A DNA stretch of 64,000 bases, taken from contig JADZEQ010000001.1 of the NCBI GenBank assembly GCA_020850455.1, forward strand, positions 1-64,000, in the 5' to 3' direction. Source of the stretch: Sphingomonadaceae bacterium. Its GTDB lineage: Bacteria; Pseudomonadota; Alphaproteobacteria; Sphingomonadales; Sphingomonadaceae. The translations under genes were made by a program, and so were the position numbers. Of the stretch, positions 8,326-18,171 are shown one piece after another; positions within the stretch are counted from its first letter, which is position 1; each line of letters opens with the position of its first letter. The notes under the pieces are model-generated. The model had not been told where the DNA came from. It saw only the letters and a program-made list of their open reading frames with translations, and made no database searches.

Positions 8326-8955
8326 ATGTTGCCGAAAACGGGCAGGAAATTTCCCCTATGGACAGGCGTTCTTGGCGGACGTGACACCTACGCGCAGACC
8401 ATCGCCGAGCTGCTGCGCAAAGAGCATGGAGACAGCCGCCGTGCGATCAAGCAGCTCATGCGTCAGACGGATGCGAGCGAGAGGACCGTGAAGCATTGGC
8501 TCTCAGCGCAGCACGGGCCGGATACGGTGTATTTCCTGCGCCTGGTGGTTTCGTCGCCCGTCATCAGGGCCTTTGTTCTCGGCCTGCTCGAAGGCCCGGC
8601 GGCGATCCCGTTGACCGGCCCGGTGGATCGCATATCGCTTGCCAGAGCCCGTGAAGCCTATGCGGCCGGCGAAGCCGCTGGCGGACGTTCAGCAACGGGT
8701 GCGCGAGAATATGACCCTGAACGTGTCCCTGAACGTGACCCTATAAATGTCCCTGATCGGGCAGAGATCAATGAGCGACAACGCTGGTTTCTGAGCCGAG
8801 TCGTCGAGGGTCGATGCGACGCTAGGGAGATCGCAGCTGTTTGGGACGTCAGTCTGAAAACCGCGCGACGGGACATCGCCGCGCTCAAGGCGGCAGATCT
8901 CATATGCTATGTTGGATCACGGAGGAAAGGGCGGTATCGCAAGACGACTGGATAG
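8326..8955 (+). CDS. Helix-turn-helix regulator of the mobile element
   Basis: A 209-residue protein with two putative DNA-binding parts. The N-terminal part (about 20-70) contains a helical segment with SERTVKHWLSAQHG, like an HTH. The C-terminal part (about 145-205) has DAREIAAVWDVSLKTARRDI, a DeoR/winged-helix type recognition segment, followed by a basic KGRYRKTTG tail. A hydrophilic linker near 130-145 is encoded by a degenerate 12-base repeat. It is transcribed divergently from the recombinase, the usual position of a repressor controlling integration and excision. I do not recognise a named family; the regulator role is inferred from the folds and position. Confidence 0.6.
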   Translation: MLPKTGRKFPLWTGVLGGRDTYAQTIAELLRKEHGDSRRAIKQLMRQTDASERTVKHWLSAQHGPDTVYFLRLVVSSPVIRAFVLGLLEGPAAIPLTGPVDRISLARAREAYAAGEAAGGRSATGAREYDPERVPERDPINVPDRAEINERQRWFLSRVVEGRCDAREIAAVWDVSLKTARRDIAALKAADLICYVGSRRKGRYRKTTG

Positions 8956-9186
8956 CCGGAATGCCAGCTCGTGGATGCCCCGAGGGGCTCCGCCGAATCG
9001 GTGGGCTTGAATTGTGAGGCGGAAAGGATGAAGTTCGGTGCCGTGCGTGACGCGAACTCGCTGAGCGCGCTGATGATCGCCCGTGACGATCACGATAGCG
9101 CATTAAGTGCAGCTCCCAAACCCCGGCACCACCTTCAGGGGTTCTTCAAAAAAATCATTGAATATCAAAATGATAATGAACTCCGT

Positions 9187-9354
9187 GGGATGATCCACAA
9201 TCACCCCAGCGGCGACCCCAGCCCCAGCAAGCAGGACATATTGATGACGCGCGAATTGGCCGAAAGCGCCAAAAGGCTCAGCATCAGCCTGCATGACCAT
9301 GTCATCATCGGGCGCGAAGGACATAGCAGCCTCAAATCGCTTGGGCTGTTTTAA
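9187..9354 (+). pseudogene. radC: radC 3' remnant at the island junction
   Basis: The frame ending at TAA 9352-9354 encodes the end of the RadC/JAMM domain: [12 protein letters not shown], then [15 protein letters not shown] and a terminal LGLF. The whole N-terminal two-thirds of RadC (HTH and first half of the JAMM domain) is absent. The sequence just upstream is AT-rich and unlike RadC, so homology appears to begin at about 9187-9190. An open frame runs on upstream to 8971 and would give a 127-residue fusion protein, but nothing supports its expression. The region 8956-9186 between the regulator and this remnant contains no gene I can support. The best explanation is that the island integrated inside radC and this is the right-hand fragment. 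Confidence 0.75.
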
Positions 9355-9426
9355 GCGGCATCGGCTGGCCAGCGCGCCGTCGCGCTGTTAAGGGCGCGGC
9401 CAACCACCCACAGCAGGATTCGCACC

Positions 9427-10746
9427 ATGGTTCCCCGTTATGCCCGCCCCCAAATGACCGCCATTTGGGATGCCGAAGCACGGTACCGCATCTGGTTTGA
9501 AATAGAGGCACATGCAACCGACGCGCTCGCGGCAGCGGGCGTGGTGCCGGCATCTGCCGCCAAAGCCTTGTGGGACTGGTGGGCTACCAACCCGGCAATT
9601 GATGTGCCCGCCATCGACGCCATAGAGGCGGTGACCAAGCATGATGTTATCGCCTTTTTGACATGGGTGGCCGAACATGTCGGCGAAGAAGCGCGGTTCA
9701 TGCACCAAGGCATGACGTCGAGCGATGTGCTCGACACATGCCTGGCCGTACAGTTGACGCGCGCTGCCGACTTGTTGCTGGCCGATTTGGATGCGCTGCT
9801 CGCCGCGCTCAAAACGCGGGCAATCGAACATAAATTGACCCCGACCATCGGACGCAGCCACGGCATCCATGCAGAGCCTGTGACCTTCGGACTGAAACTC
9901 GCAGCCGCTTATGCCGAATTTGCGCGCAACCGCGCGCGCCTGCTCGCCGCGCGCGAAGATATTGCGACCTGCGCCATTTCGGGTGCGGTCGGCACCTTTG
10001 CCAATATCGACCCTGCGATCGAAGCACATGTCGCCGACAAATTGGGGCTCCATATCGAACCCGTTTCGACGCAGGTCATCCCGCGCGACCGCCACGCACA
10101 TTTTTTCGCGACGCTGGGTGTGATTGCCAGCTCGATCGAACGACTGGCGGTTGAAATTCGTCATCTGCAACGCACCGAAGTGCTGGAGGCGGAGGAATAT
10201 TTCGCGCCCGGCCAAAAGGGATCGAGCGCCATGCCGCACAAGCGCAATCCGGTGCTGACCGAAAATTTGACCGGCCTCGCGCGGATGGTGCGTGGATATG
10301 TGACACCGGCGCTTGAAAATGTCGCGCTCTGGCACGAACGCGACATCAGCCATTCGTCGGTTGAACGCTATATCGGCCCCGATGCGACCATCACGCTTGA
10401 TTTTGCGTTGGCGCGCCTCACCGGCGTCATCGAAAAGCTATTGGTCTATCCCGCGCGGATGCAGCGCAATATGGACAGCATGGGTGGGCTTATCCATTCG
10501 CAGCGCGTGCTACTGGCACTGACGCAAGCGGGCCTCAGCCGCGAAGAAAGCTATGCGCTCGTCCAACGCAATGCGATGCGCGTCTGGCAATCGGAGGGGC
10601 GGGACAATTTGCTCGACCTGCTCAAGGATGATGCAGACGTTGCCAAAGCCTTGTCCCATGCCGCACTCGAAAGCCTGTTCGACCTCGATTATCATTTGAA
10701 ACATGTCGATACGATTTTCGCACGGGTTTTTGGGGACGCAAATTAA
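9427..10746 (+). CDS. purB: Adenylosuccinate lyase
   Basis: A 439-residue protein of normal length. It carries the fumarase/aspartase superfamily signature GSSAMPHKRNP at about 264-274, plus TSSDVLDT near 98 and the active-site HGIHAEP segment. PurB cleaves SAICAR to AICAR and adenylosuccinate to AMP, both releasing fumarate, in purine synthesis. It is the first intact core gene after the island boundary, 72 bases downstream of the radC remnant. Codon choice from here on shifts visibly towards GAA, TTG and CAA compared with the island. Confidence 0.95.
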   Translation: MVPRYARPQMTAIWDAEARYRIWFEIEAHATDALAAAGVVPASAAKALWDWWATNPAIDVPAIDAIEAVTKHDVIAFLTWVAEHVGEEARFMHQGMTSSDVLDTCLAVQLTRAADLLLADLDALLAALKTRAIEHKLTPTIGRSHGIHAEPVTFGLKLAAAYAEFARNRARLLAAREDIATCAISGAVGTFANIDPAIEAHVADKLGLHIEPVSTQVIPRDRHAHFFATLGVIASSIERLAVEIRHLQRTEVLEAEEYFAPGQKGSSAMPHKRNPVLTENLTGLARMVRGYVTPALENVALWHERDISHSSVERYIGPDATITLDFALARLTGVIEKLLVYPARMQRNMDSMGGLIHSQRVLLALTQAGLSREESYALVQRNAMRVWQSEGRDNLLDLLKDDADVAKALSHAALESLFDLDYHLKHVDTIFARVFGDAN

Positions 10747-10810
10747 TCTGCAAAGGCTTTTACTCGCCCGCATAATTGGTTAGCATGGCCAAAAATCGGG
10801 TTGGAAAAAT

Positions 10811-11098
10811 ATGCAAAGCTTACGCACCATCTGCTGGGTCATCCTCGCCATCGCACTGACCATATTTGCGCTGTTCAACAGTCAACCGGTCGCGGTTGCA
10901 GTATGGCCGGGCTATGTCGCCGAACTGCCGTTGTCGATCCTGATACTCTTGGTCTTCATCATCGGATTTCTGCCACCCTTTTTGTTCAACATGGGCAACC
11001 GCTGGCGTCTGGGGCGCAAAATTGCGGTGCAAGAACAGGTCATCACCCAATTGCGTGCGCCGGTGAACAGCAATGAAACGGCAACGCCCACGCCATGA
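10811..11098 (+). CDS. LapA-domain inner-membrane protein
   Basis: A 95-residue protein with two membrane segments at about 5-27 and 38-62. Between them is the FNSQPVAVAVWPG stretch typical of LapA-domain (DUF1049) proteins. In E. coli LapA helps control lipopolysaccharide assembly with LapB; in alphaproteobacteria the small LapA-like protein often stands alone before pyrF, as here. Its stop overlaps the pyrF start as ATGA, so the two are probably co-translated. Confidence 0.75.
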   Translation: MQSLRTICWVILAIALTIFALFNSQPVAVAVWPGYVAELPLSILILLVFIIGFLPPFLFNMGNRWRLGRKIAVQEQVITQLRAPVNSNETATPTP

Positions 11099-11769
11099 CC
11101 GCGCGCATCTATCTCGCGCTTGATACGCAGGATCTGGATGGCGCACTGGCGCTAGCCAAACAGGTGCGCGGCCATGTCGGCGGCTTCAAGCTGGGGATGG
11201 AGTTTTTCTATGCCAATGGCCATCATGGGGTGCATGCCATTGCGCAGCTTGGCCTGCCGCTTTTTCTAGACCTTAAGTTGCATGACATCCCCAATACGGT
11301 GGCCAAGGCCATGCATGCCATCGCGCCGCTCGAACCCGCGGTGGTGACCGTCCATGCGGCGGGTGGCCGCGCGATGATGGAGGATGCCAAGGCCGCCGCG
11401 CCCAGCCATACGCGCGTCGTCGGCGTCACCCTGCTCACCAGTCTGGATGGCGCGGATATGTGCGATGTCGGCATGGTTGGCAGCGCGATTGATCAGGTGG
11501 ATCGACTGGCATTGCTCGCCCGCGAATCGGGGCTGGACGGTATCGTCTGTTCGGGCAATGAACTGGCGCATGTCCACCGCCTGTGGCCCGATGGTTTTTA
11601 TGTCGTTCCGGGCCTGCGCCCCAACAATGGCGAGATGGGGGATCAAAAGCGCGCGGTTACACCGGCGCAAGCTGCCCGCGACGGCGCGTCGATTTTGGTT
11701 ATCGGGCGGCCGATCACCCGGGCCGATGACCCGCTGGAGGCGGCACGCGCCATCGAAGCGACGCTGTAA
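11095..11769 (+). CDS. pyrF: Orotidine 5'-phosphate decarboxylase
   Basis: A 224-residue protein. The catalytic Asp-x-Lys-x-x-Asp array is seen in FLDLKLHDIPNTV (D59, K61, D64). The phosphate-binding end includes VVPGLRPN and LVIGRPITRADDP. It converts OMP to UMP, the last step of pyrimidine synthesis. The start overlaps the LapA-like gene by 4 bases, and trpF begins 13 bases after its stop. Confidence 0.95.
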   Translation: MTARIYLALDTQDLDGALALAKQVRGHVGGFKLGMEFFYANGHHGVHAIAQLGLPLFLDLKLHDIPNTVAKAMHAIAPLEPAVVTVHAAGGRAMMEDAKAAAPSHTRVVGVTLLTSLDGADMCDVGMVGSAIDQVDRLALLARESGLDGIVCSGNELAHVHRLWPDGFYVVPGLRPNNGEMGDQKRAVTPAQAARDGASILVIGRPITRADDPLEAARAIEATL

Positions 11770-11782
11770 GGCGCGCCCACCC

Positions 11783-12409
11783 ATGCCTGTCCGCATCAAA
11801 ATCTGTGGCGTCACCACGCCCGAAGCGCTGGACGCGGCCATCATCGCCGGGGCAAGCCACATCGGCTTTAATTTTTGCGCGGCGAGCCCGCGCTACATCA
11901 CACCCGAAGCCGCCGCCGCGTTGGTTGCCCGCGCCGCCGGGCGCATCACGCCCGTGGCATTGTTTGTCGATGCCAATGCGCAGGATATTGCCAACATCCG
12001 CCGCTTGACCGGCATCGGCACCGTGCAATTGCATGGTGCGGAAAGCCCAGCCTTTGCCGCGCATCTGGGCGGTGACGTCTGGAAAGCTGTCGGCGTGCGT
12101 GAACGTGCCGACATCAGCCAAGCTGCGGCGTTTGCGGGCGCGGTCAGCCACATGCTCTATGACGCCAAACCGCCCCAGGGGGCCAGCCTGACCGGCGGGC
12201 ATGGCCTAGCCTTTGACTGGACAATATTGCCCGGCGCGCGCCACCCATTGCCATGGTTTCTCGCCGGCGGGCTGAACCCCCAAAATGTCGCATCGGCCAT
12301 CCGCCAAAGCGGGGCAAGCGCGGTCGATGTGTCGTCCGGCGTCGAAACGGGTGGGGCAAAGGATAGCGCAAAAATTGCTGCCTTCATTCGCGCTGCTGCG
12401 GACGCGTAA
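11783..12409 (+). CDS. trpF: Phosphoribosylanthranilate isomerase
   Basis: A 208-residue TIM barrel starting at ATG 11783; the longer frame upstream lies over pyrF. The catalytic Cys is C8 in RIKICGVTT and the general acid Asp is in MLYDAKPPQG, followed by GGHGLAFDW. C-terminal phosphate sites are LAGGLNPQNV and DVSSGVE. It catalyses the Amadori step of tryptophan synthesis. In related genomes trpF commonly runs straight into trpB; here a minus-strand glycosidase gene intervenes. Confidence 0.93.
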   Translation: MPVRIKICGVTTPEALDAAIIAGASHIGFNFCAASPRYITPEAAAALVARAAGRITPVALFVDANAQDIANIRRLTGIGTVQLHGAESPAFAAHLGGDVWKAVGVRERADISQAAAFAGAVSHMLYDAKPPQGASLTGGHGLAFDWTILPGARHPLPWFLAGGLNPQNVASAIRQSGASAVDVSSGVETGGAKDSAKIAAFIRAAADA

Positions 12410-12414
12410 TCGTC

Positions 12415-13767
12415 CTAGTAATTTTCCCCCATGGCGAAATGCTGTTCGCGCGTCCGCCAGCCCCCGCGCGTAAAATCCGGAAAATCGACCGTCTGGTTGC
12501 CATTGGCGATCGACTGTTCAGACAATGGGGTAATCGCGCTCCACGTCACGGCATCATAAATGTCGATGGGCATGGGGTCCCCCGCCTTTAACGCCTCGAC
12601 AAAGGCATTGATGACGAACCAGTCCATCCCGCCATGCCCCGCCCCTGCCGCGCGGTCGGCATAGCGGCGCCATAGCGGATGGTCATGTGTCGCCAACATA
12701 TCGGCCGCACCCTGCCAGCGGTGCGCTTCGGGGCTGACGCCTTCGATATATAGCGACTGGTTGACATCCATCCACAGCCCACGCGTTCCCTGCACGCGGA
12801 ACCCCAGACTATAGGGACGTGGGGAGTTGGTATCGTGGCTGAGCATGATGGTTTCGCCATTTTCGCAACCAATCATCGTCGTCACCACATCGCCCAAGGC
12901 AAAGCGTACCGATGCATTGGGGTGGTTCGCCCCGCCGACGGCCACAACATAGTCATGCAGCCCGCGCGCCTTGCTGGCGAAGCTGGTCAGGCGGGTGAAA
13001 CGATTGCCCCGGTTGATATTGGCCCACATGGCGCAGGGACCGATACCGTGGCTGGGGTATAAATCCCCATTGCGCCGCACACTATGGTCGGTGCGCCAGC
13101 GCGCCTCCGACCAGCCAGCAGCGCCAAATTCCGCGCCACCGCCATAGGGACGCCCCGGCACGCCGCTGTTGAACTTCACATTGCGCAAATCATGCTGGTA
13201 GCCGCCCTCCAGGTGCAAAATCTCCCCAAATATATTTTGCCGCACCATGTGGAGCACCGCCATAACATCGCGCCGGAAGCATACATTTTCGAGCAACATA
13301 TAAGGGGTCTGGGTGCGCAATTGCGTATCGAGGACGTCCCAATGGTCTTGTAGGCTGATCCCCGCCACAACTTCGCAGCCAACGGCAACCCCCGCCTCCA
13401 TCGCGGCAATCGCCATCGCCTTATGGTCTTCCCATGGCGTTACGATAAGGACGGCATCGGCGCTGCCACGCGCCAACATGGCGCGCCACGCGTCGGCATC
13501 ACCCGTGAAGACGCGCGGACGCGGCTTGGCTGCGCCATCAAACTGGCTGAGCGCCGCATCAATGACATAGGGGTCGATGTCGGCAATCGCCGTCACATCG
13601 ACATCATCGCGCCGCAATAATTCCTGCAAATGCACGCGCCCGCGCGCACCGGTGCCGATGATCCCGACACGCAGACGTGACGCGCCACGCGTGCGCCCCA
13701 GCGCAGGGGCTGCAACGCCTGCCGCCAGCCCGACCCCGCCCGAAAATAAGACTTCCCGCCGGTTCAT
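12415..13767 (-). CDS. GH109-type glycosidase (Gfo/Idh/MocA fold), probable alpha-N-acetylgalactosaminidase
   Basis: A 450-residue protein starting at ATG 13767 behind a GGGGGGAG ribosome site. An N-terminal twin-arginine signal (RR at 3-4, then a Gly/Ala-rich hydrophobic stretch) predicts export. The Rossmann motif GIIGTGARG follows at about 36-43. The middle contains [49 protein letters not shown] and NINRGNRF, which I recognise as GH109 family hallmarks. GH109 enzymes hydrolyse alpha-N-acetylgalactosaminides by an NAD-dependent oxidation-elimination mechanism in the periplasm. It sits on the opposite strand between trpF and trpB. A plain Gfo/Idh dehydrogenase is the alternative; substrate is untested. 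Confidence 0.78.
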   Translation of the reverse strand: MNRREVLFSGGVGLAAGVAAPALGRTRGASRLRVGIIGTGARGRVHLQELLRRDDVDVTAIADIDPYVIDAALSQFDGAAKPRPRVFTGDADAWRAMLARGSADAVLIVTPWEDHKAMAIAAMEAGVAVGCEVVAGISLQDHWDVLDTQLRTQTPYMLLENVCFRRDVMAVLHMVRQNIFGEILHLEGGYQHDLRNVKFNSGVPGRPYGGGAEFGAAGWSEARWRTDHSVRRNGDLYPSHGIGPCAMWANINRGNRFTRLTSFASKARGLHDYVVAVGGANHPNASVRFALGDVVTTMIGCENGETIMLSHDTNSPRPYSLGFRVQGTRGLWMDVNQSLYIEGVSPEAHRWQGAADMLATHDHPLWRRYADRAAGAGHGGMDWFVINAFVEALKAGDPMPIDIYDAVTWSAITPLSEQSIANGNQTVDFPDFTRGGWRTREQHFAMGENY

Positions 13768-13860
13768 ATGGCGACTCCCCCCAAAGCACGTAACGACACA
13801 CAGCTTGTGCCCGCCGCACGCTATAGACAAGCGCGATTATCCGCTTATGGAAACGCCACC

Positions 13861-15084
13861 ATGACCAGCGCTCCCCCCGCTTCGCCCAACAGCTTTCGAA
13901 ACCAGCCCGATAGCGCGGGCCATTTTGGCCCCTATGGCGGGCGCTATGTCGCCGAAACATTGATGCCGCTGATCCTTGATCTGGAAGCGGAATATCGTGC
14001 CGCACAGGCCGACCCCGCATTTGATGCAGAATTTCGGCGGCTGCTGCGTGACTATGTCGGAAGGCCCAGCCCATTGTGGCATGCCGAGCGGCTGTCGAAC
14101 CATCTGGGCGGGGCCAAAATCTATCTCAAGCGTGAAGATTTGAACCATACCGGTGCACACAAGATTAATAATTGCATCGGCCAGATTTTGCTCGCCAAAC
14201 GGATGGGCAAAAAACGCGTCATCGCCGAAACTGGCGCTGGCCAGCATGGGGTGGCGACCGCGACGGTGGCGGCATTATTCGGCCTGCCTTGCACCATTTT
14301 CATGGGCGCGGTCGATGTCGCGCGCCAACAACCCAATGTCTTTCGCATGAAGCTGTTGGGGGCAGAGGTCGTCGCGGTTGAAGCGGGCGCAAAAACGCTC
14401 AAAGATGCGATGAATGAGGCGCTGCGCCATTGGGTCGCCCATGTCCATGACACATTTTACATCATCGGGACGGTGGCCGGCCCCCACCCCTATCCACAAT
14501 TGGTGCGTGATTTCCAATCGGTGATTGGCACTGAAGCGCGCGAACAATTTCTGGCAGCAGAAGGTCGCTTGCCCGACGCATTGATCGCACCCGTTGGTGG
14601 CGGCAGCAATGCAATCGGTCTGTTCCACCCCTTTCTCGACGATGCAGACGTCGCAATCATCGGGGTTGAGGCGGCGGGCGAAGGGCTGGACAAACGGCAT
14701 GCCGCCAGCATCGCGGGCGGGCGGCCCGGCATTTTGCACGGCAATAAAACCTATTTGCTACAGGATGATGATGGCCAGATTGCCGAAGCGCATAGCATTT
14801 CGGCGGGGCTTGATTATCCGGGCATCGGCCCGGAACATGCCTGGCTTAACGACATTGGCCGCGCACAATATGTCAGCGTTACCGACGATGAAGCGCTCAA
14901 CGCCTTTCAGCTTTTAACCCGCCTCGAAGGGATAATCCCCGCGCTCGAATCCGCCCATGCCATCGCCGCCACGATGCGGATTGCCCCCGAAATGGGGCCG
15001 GACAAATGCATCATCGTCAACCTGTCGGGACGCGGCGATAAGGATATATTTTCGGTCGCCGACGCGCTGGGGGTGGCAATATGA
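13861..15084 (+). CDS. trpB: Tryptophan synthase beta chain
   Basis: A 407-residue protein. The PLP Schiff-base lysine is K101 in [10 protein letters not shown] and the phosphate loop is GGGSNAIG. It joins indole to serine to make tryptophan, in complex with TrpA. The start ATG 13861 fits the usual N-terminal length; the frame stays open upstream but only over the divergent spacer and the glycosidase start. Its stop overlaps trpA as ATGA. Because the glycosidase gene separates it from trpF, it needs its own promoter in the 93-base divergent spacer; I see only a weak TATAGA near 13832. Confidence 0.96.
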   Translation: MTSAPPASPNSFRNQPDSAGHFGPYGGRYVAETLMPLILDLEAEYRAAQADPAFDAEFRRLLRDYVGRPSPLWHAERLSNHLGGAKIYLKREDLNHTGAHKINNCIGQILLAKRMGKKRVIAETGAGQHGVATATVAALFGLPCTIFMGAVDVARQQPNVFRMKLLGAEVVAVEAGAKTLKDAMNEALRHWVAHVHDTFYIIGTVAGPHPYPQLVRDFQSVIGTEAREQFLAAEGRLPDALIAPVGGGSNAIGLFHPFLDDADVAIIGVEAAGEGLDKRHAASIAGGRPGILHGNKTYLLQDDDGQIAEAHSISAGLDYPGIGPEHAWLNDIGRAQYVSVTDDEALNAFQLLTRLEGIIPALESAHAIAATMRIAPEMGPDKCIIVNLSGRGDKDIFSVADALGVAI

Positions 15085-15875
15085 ACCGCATCGCCGCTGC
15101 ATTTGCGAAACCCCATGCCGCACTCGCCGCCTTTTTAACCGCAGGGGATGGTGACACGGCGGCCAATCTGGATGCGCTGGTCGCGGGCGGTGCCGATATT
15201 ATTGAATTGGGCATGCCCTTTACCGACCCGATGGCCGATGGCCCCGCCATCCAACAGGCCAATTTGCGCAGTCTAGCCAAGGGCACGAGCACGACGGATA
15301 TTTTGGAAATCGTGCGTGCCTTTCGCGCGCGCCACCCCGACATTGCGCTCGTCCTGATGGGATATGCCAACCCGATGGCGGTTCGGGGCGGTGCATGGTT
15401 TGCGGATGCCTGCGCCAAAGCGGGTGTCGATGGCGTCATCTGTGTGGATTTGCCGCCGGAGGAGGACGGGGAACTTGGCCCCGCGCTACGCGAACGGGGC
15501 ATCGCGCTCATCCGCCTTGCCACCCCGACCAGCGATGCAGGCCGCCTGCCGACCATATTGGCGGGCTCCAGCGGTTTTATCTATTATGTCGCGGTTGCCG
15601 GGATAACCGGGCTGCAACAGGCGAGCAGTGACAGCATCGAAAGCGCTATGGCGCGGTTAAAAGCGGTCACTGACATCCCCATCGTCGTTGGCTTTGGCAT
15701 CCGCACGCCGCAACAGGCAGCCGCCGCTGCGCGGGTGGCGGACGGCGTCGCCGTCGGCACCGCGATTGTCGAAATTATCGGAAAATATGGTAATGACGCA
15801 GCCGAACCGCTACGCCTGTTCACCGCCGAACTGGCGCAGGCGATGCGCGCCAAGCAAGAGGATATGATTGGATGA
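15081..15875 (+). CDS. trpA: Tryptophan synthase alpha chain
   Basis: A 264-residue TIM barrel. The catalytic acids are E42 in [11 protein letters not shown] and D53 in MADGPAIQ. It splits indole-3-glycerol phosphate into indole and glyceraldehyde 3-phosphate and channels indole to TrpB. It overlaps trpB upstream and accD downstream by 4 bases each, so all three should be translationally coupled. Confidence 0.95.
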   Translation: MNRIAAAFAKPHAALAAFLTAGDGDTAANLDALVAGGADIIELGMPFTDPMADGPAIQQANLRSLAKGTSTTDILEIVRAFRARHPDIALVLMGYANPMAVRGGAWFADACAKAGVDGVICVDLPPEEDGELGPALRERGIALIRLATPTSDAGRLPTILAGSSGFIYYVAVAGITGLQQASSDSIESAMARLKAVTDIPIVVGFGIRTPQQAAAAARVADGVAVGTAIVEIIGKYGNDAAEPLRLFTAELAQAMRAKQEDMIG

Positions 15876-16726
15876 GCTGGCTGAACCGCGTCCGCAACGC
15901 CATCCCCCTCATCGCCAAGCGCGAAACCGCCGACAACCTCTGGCACAAGTGCAAAAGCTGCCACAACCTCGTCTTCCTTAAGGAGTGGGAGGATAATTTA
16001 TGTGTCTGCCCGCGCTGCGGCCACCATGACCGCATCGGCGCAGCGACCCGCTTTGCCCATATTTTCGATGATGGCACGATGGTCGCTATTACCGCGCCCA
16101 AAGTGGCCGAAGACCCGCTGAAATTTCGCGACAGCAAAAAATATAGCGACCGGATAAAGGCCGCACGTACCGCCACCGGCAATAGCGACGCGATGCAGGC
16201 CGCCTATGGCCGGATTGCAGGACAGGAAGCGGTCGTCGCGGTGCAGGACTTTGCCTTCATGGGCGGGTCGATGGGGGTTGCGGTCGGCGAAACCTTTGTC
16301 CGCGCGGCGGAAGAAGCGCTGCAACGTCGCACCGCCTTTGTAATCTTCACCGCAGCGGGCGGCGCACGCATGCAAGAGGGGATTTTGAGCCTGATGCAAA
16401 TGCCGCGTTCCACCGTTGCGATTCAACGGCTGCGCCGCGCGCATTTACCCTATATTGTCGTCCTGACCGACCCGACGACGGGCGGGGTGACCGCCAGCTA
16501 TGCGATGCTGGGCGATGTGCAGATTGCCGAACCCAATGCGCTTATTGGCTTTGCCGGACAGCGGGTGATCGAACAGACCATCCGCGAAAAACTGCCAGAG
16601 GGGTTCCAGCGCGCCGAATATCTGCTCGACCATGGGATGATCGATATGGTGGTGGAACGCGCCGACATGCAGGCGACGCTGGCGCGGGTGATAGCCTATC
16701 TCGCCCCGGCCAAAGCGGCGGCATGA
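15872..16726 (+). CDS. accD: Acetyl-CoA carboxylase carboxyltransferase beta subunit
   Basis: A 284-residue protein. The N-terminal zinc ribbon has CKSC at 27-30 and CPRCG at 46-50, followed by a crotonase-like carboxyltransferase core with GGSMGVAVG and GGARMQEG. It forms malonyl-CoA with AccA, the committed step of fatty-acid synthesis. The ATGA overlap with trpA and the following folC reproduce the familiar trpA-accD-folC order. Confidence 0.95.
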   Translation: MSWLNRVRNAIPLIAKRETADNLWHKCKSCHNLVFLKEWEDNLCVCPRCGHHDRIGAATRFAHIFDDGTMVAITAPKVAEDPLKFRDSKKYSDRIKAARTATGNSDAMQAAYGRIAGQEAVVAVQDFAFMGGSMGVAVGETFVRAAEEALQRRTAFVIFTAAGGARMQEGILSLMQMPRSTVAIQRLRRAHLPYIVVLTDPTTGGVTASYAMLGDVQIAEPNALIGFAGQRVIEQTIREKLPEGFQRAEYLLDHGMIDMVVERADMQATLARVIAYLAPAKAAA

Positions 16727-16827
16727 CCAGCGCCCCCTCCCGCATGTGGGGGGCGGTGGCAACACATCGGTGAACAAGCCCCGCATTTTGGCGCGCCACG
16801 CCATTCCCCCAGCAAGTGACGCATATC

Positions 16828-18171
16828 ATGGCTGACCATGCCCATTCCGACTCCGCCGCCGTACAGGCACAACTCGACCGGTTGACCGCGCTGTCGCCGG
16901 GGCGTGATGTGCTGGGGCTGGAACGGATTGAGGCATTGTGCCAGCGGCTCGGCCATCCCGAACGACAACTACCGCGCAGCTTCCATATCGCGGGCACCAA
17001 CGGCAAGGGTTCGACCAGCGCCTTTTTGCGGGCCATATTGGAAAGCGCTGGACGGCGCGTGCACGTTTACAGCAGCCCGCATTTGGTGCGATTTAACGAA
17101 CGCATCCGCATATCGGGCCAGCTGATTGATGATGCGTTGCTCGCCGCGCTGTTGGCCGAAGTGCTCGACGTGGCGGAGGGGCTTGCCCCAAGTTTTTTTG
17201 AAGTCACCACCGCTGCGGCCTTCCTCGCCTTTGCGCGCCATCCCGCAGATGATGCGATTATAGAGGTGGGTTTGGGCGGGCGGCTCGACGCCACCAACAT
17301 AATTCCCGCGCCTGCGGTCTGCGGTATCGCCAGCCTCGGCATCGATCATGAGGGGTTTTTGCTGGCAGCGGAGGATGGCGTCCCCGACCTGCCCCCGATT
17401 GCGCGTATCGCGTGGGAGAAATCTGGTATAATCAAACCATTATCACGCATTGTTACACAGAAGTATCCGCAAAATGTCGCTGCCATCATCGATGCAACGG
17501 TGCGGCAAATGGCGGTGGAACAATATTGGACAGAGGGACGCGACTGGTGGGTCAGCGCCGATGATGTTGGATTTCGCTGGCACGCACCCACAGGCGGCAT
17601 TGCCCGCACCCTTTACCCCGCACTGGCCGGCGCGCACCAATGGAAAAATGCCGGTCTTGCCATCGCCATGGCCCGCGCAGCGCCGGGCTTTGTCCCCGAT
17701 GATGATGCCATTGCCAGCGGTGTCGCAGCGGCCCGCTGGCCCGCGCGGCTACAGCGGCTACAGCTTGGGCTACTTCATGACATTGCCGCGCCCTCCCCCG
17801 TCTGGATCGACGGCGGGCATAATGTCGATGCGGCATATGCGCTGGCCGATTTTATGGCCAAAAAAGATGCGCAATTTACGCTTGTCATGGGCATGCTGGC
17901 GAACAAGGACGCGGCGCAATTTTTGCAGATTTTGGCACCCCACATCGCGTGCTGCATCGCCGTGCCGATTGTGGGGCATGAACATCATGACCCACAGGCA
18001 ATATGCACATTTGCCAAGCATGCAGGCATCCCCGATTGCAGGACGGCGGGCGACATCACCCATGCGCTGCGCCTCGCCCACAAGTCGGCCGATAGCCGTC
18101 CAATCCTGATCGGCGGTTCGCTCTACCTCGCCGGTCAGGCGCTCAGCGCGAACGCGCAACTGCCGGATTAA
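16828..18171 (+). CDS. folC: Bifunctional dihydrofolate/folylpolyglutamate synthase
   Basis: A 447-residue protein from ATG 16828 (GTG 16816 would add four residues). The Mur-ligase-type P-loop is IAGTNGKGSTS near 51-61, with the SSPHLVRFNERI substrate segment after it and GLGGRLDATN further on. It adds glutamates to dihydropteroate and folates. It follows accD after a 101-base gap with a GC-rich stem but no clear terminator. Its stop TAA shares the palindrome TTAA with the convergent ampG-like gene. Confidence 0.93.
   Translation: MADHAHSDSAAVQAQLDRLTALSPGRDVLGLERIEALCQRLGHPERQLPRSFHIAGTNGKGSTSAFLRAILESAGRRVHVYSSPHLVRFNERIRISGQLIDDALLAALLAEVLDVAEGLAPSFFEVTTAAAFLAFARHPADDAIIEVGLGGRLDATNIIPAPAVCGIASLGIDHEGFLLAAEDGVPDLPPIARIAWEKSGIIKPLSRIVTQKYPQNVAAIIDATVRQMAVEQYWTEGRDWWVSADDVGFRWHAPTGGIARTLYPALAGAHQWKNAGLAIAMARAAPGFVPDDDAIASGVAAARWPARLQRLQLGLLHDIAAPSPVWIDGGHNVDAAYALADFMAKKDAQFTLVMGMLANKDAAQFLQILAPHIACCIAVPIVGHEHHDPQAICTFAKHAGIPDCRTAGDITHALRLAHKSADSRPILIGGSLYLAGQALSANAQLPD

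Noticed and set aside
8971-9354. 127-residue JAMM protein as an intact gene
   Set aside because: Only the last about 55 residues are RadC-like; the N-terminal part is unrelated and partly AT-rich, so it is better read as a radC remnant.
16733-16756. CGCCCCC / GGGGGCG stem between accD and folC as a terminator
   Set aside because: No T-run follows, and the neighbouring genes are expected to be co-transcribed.
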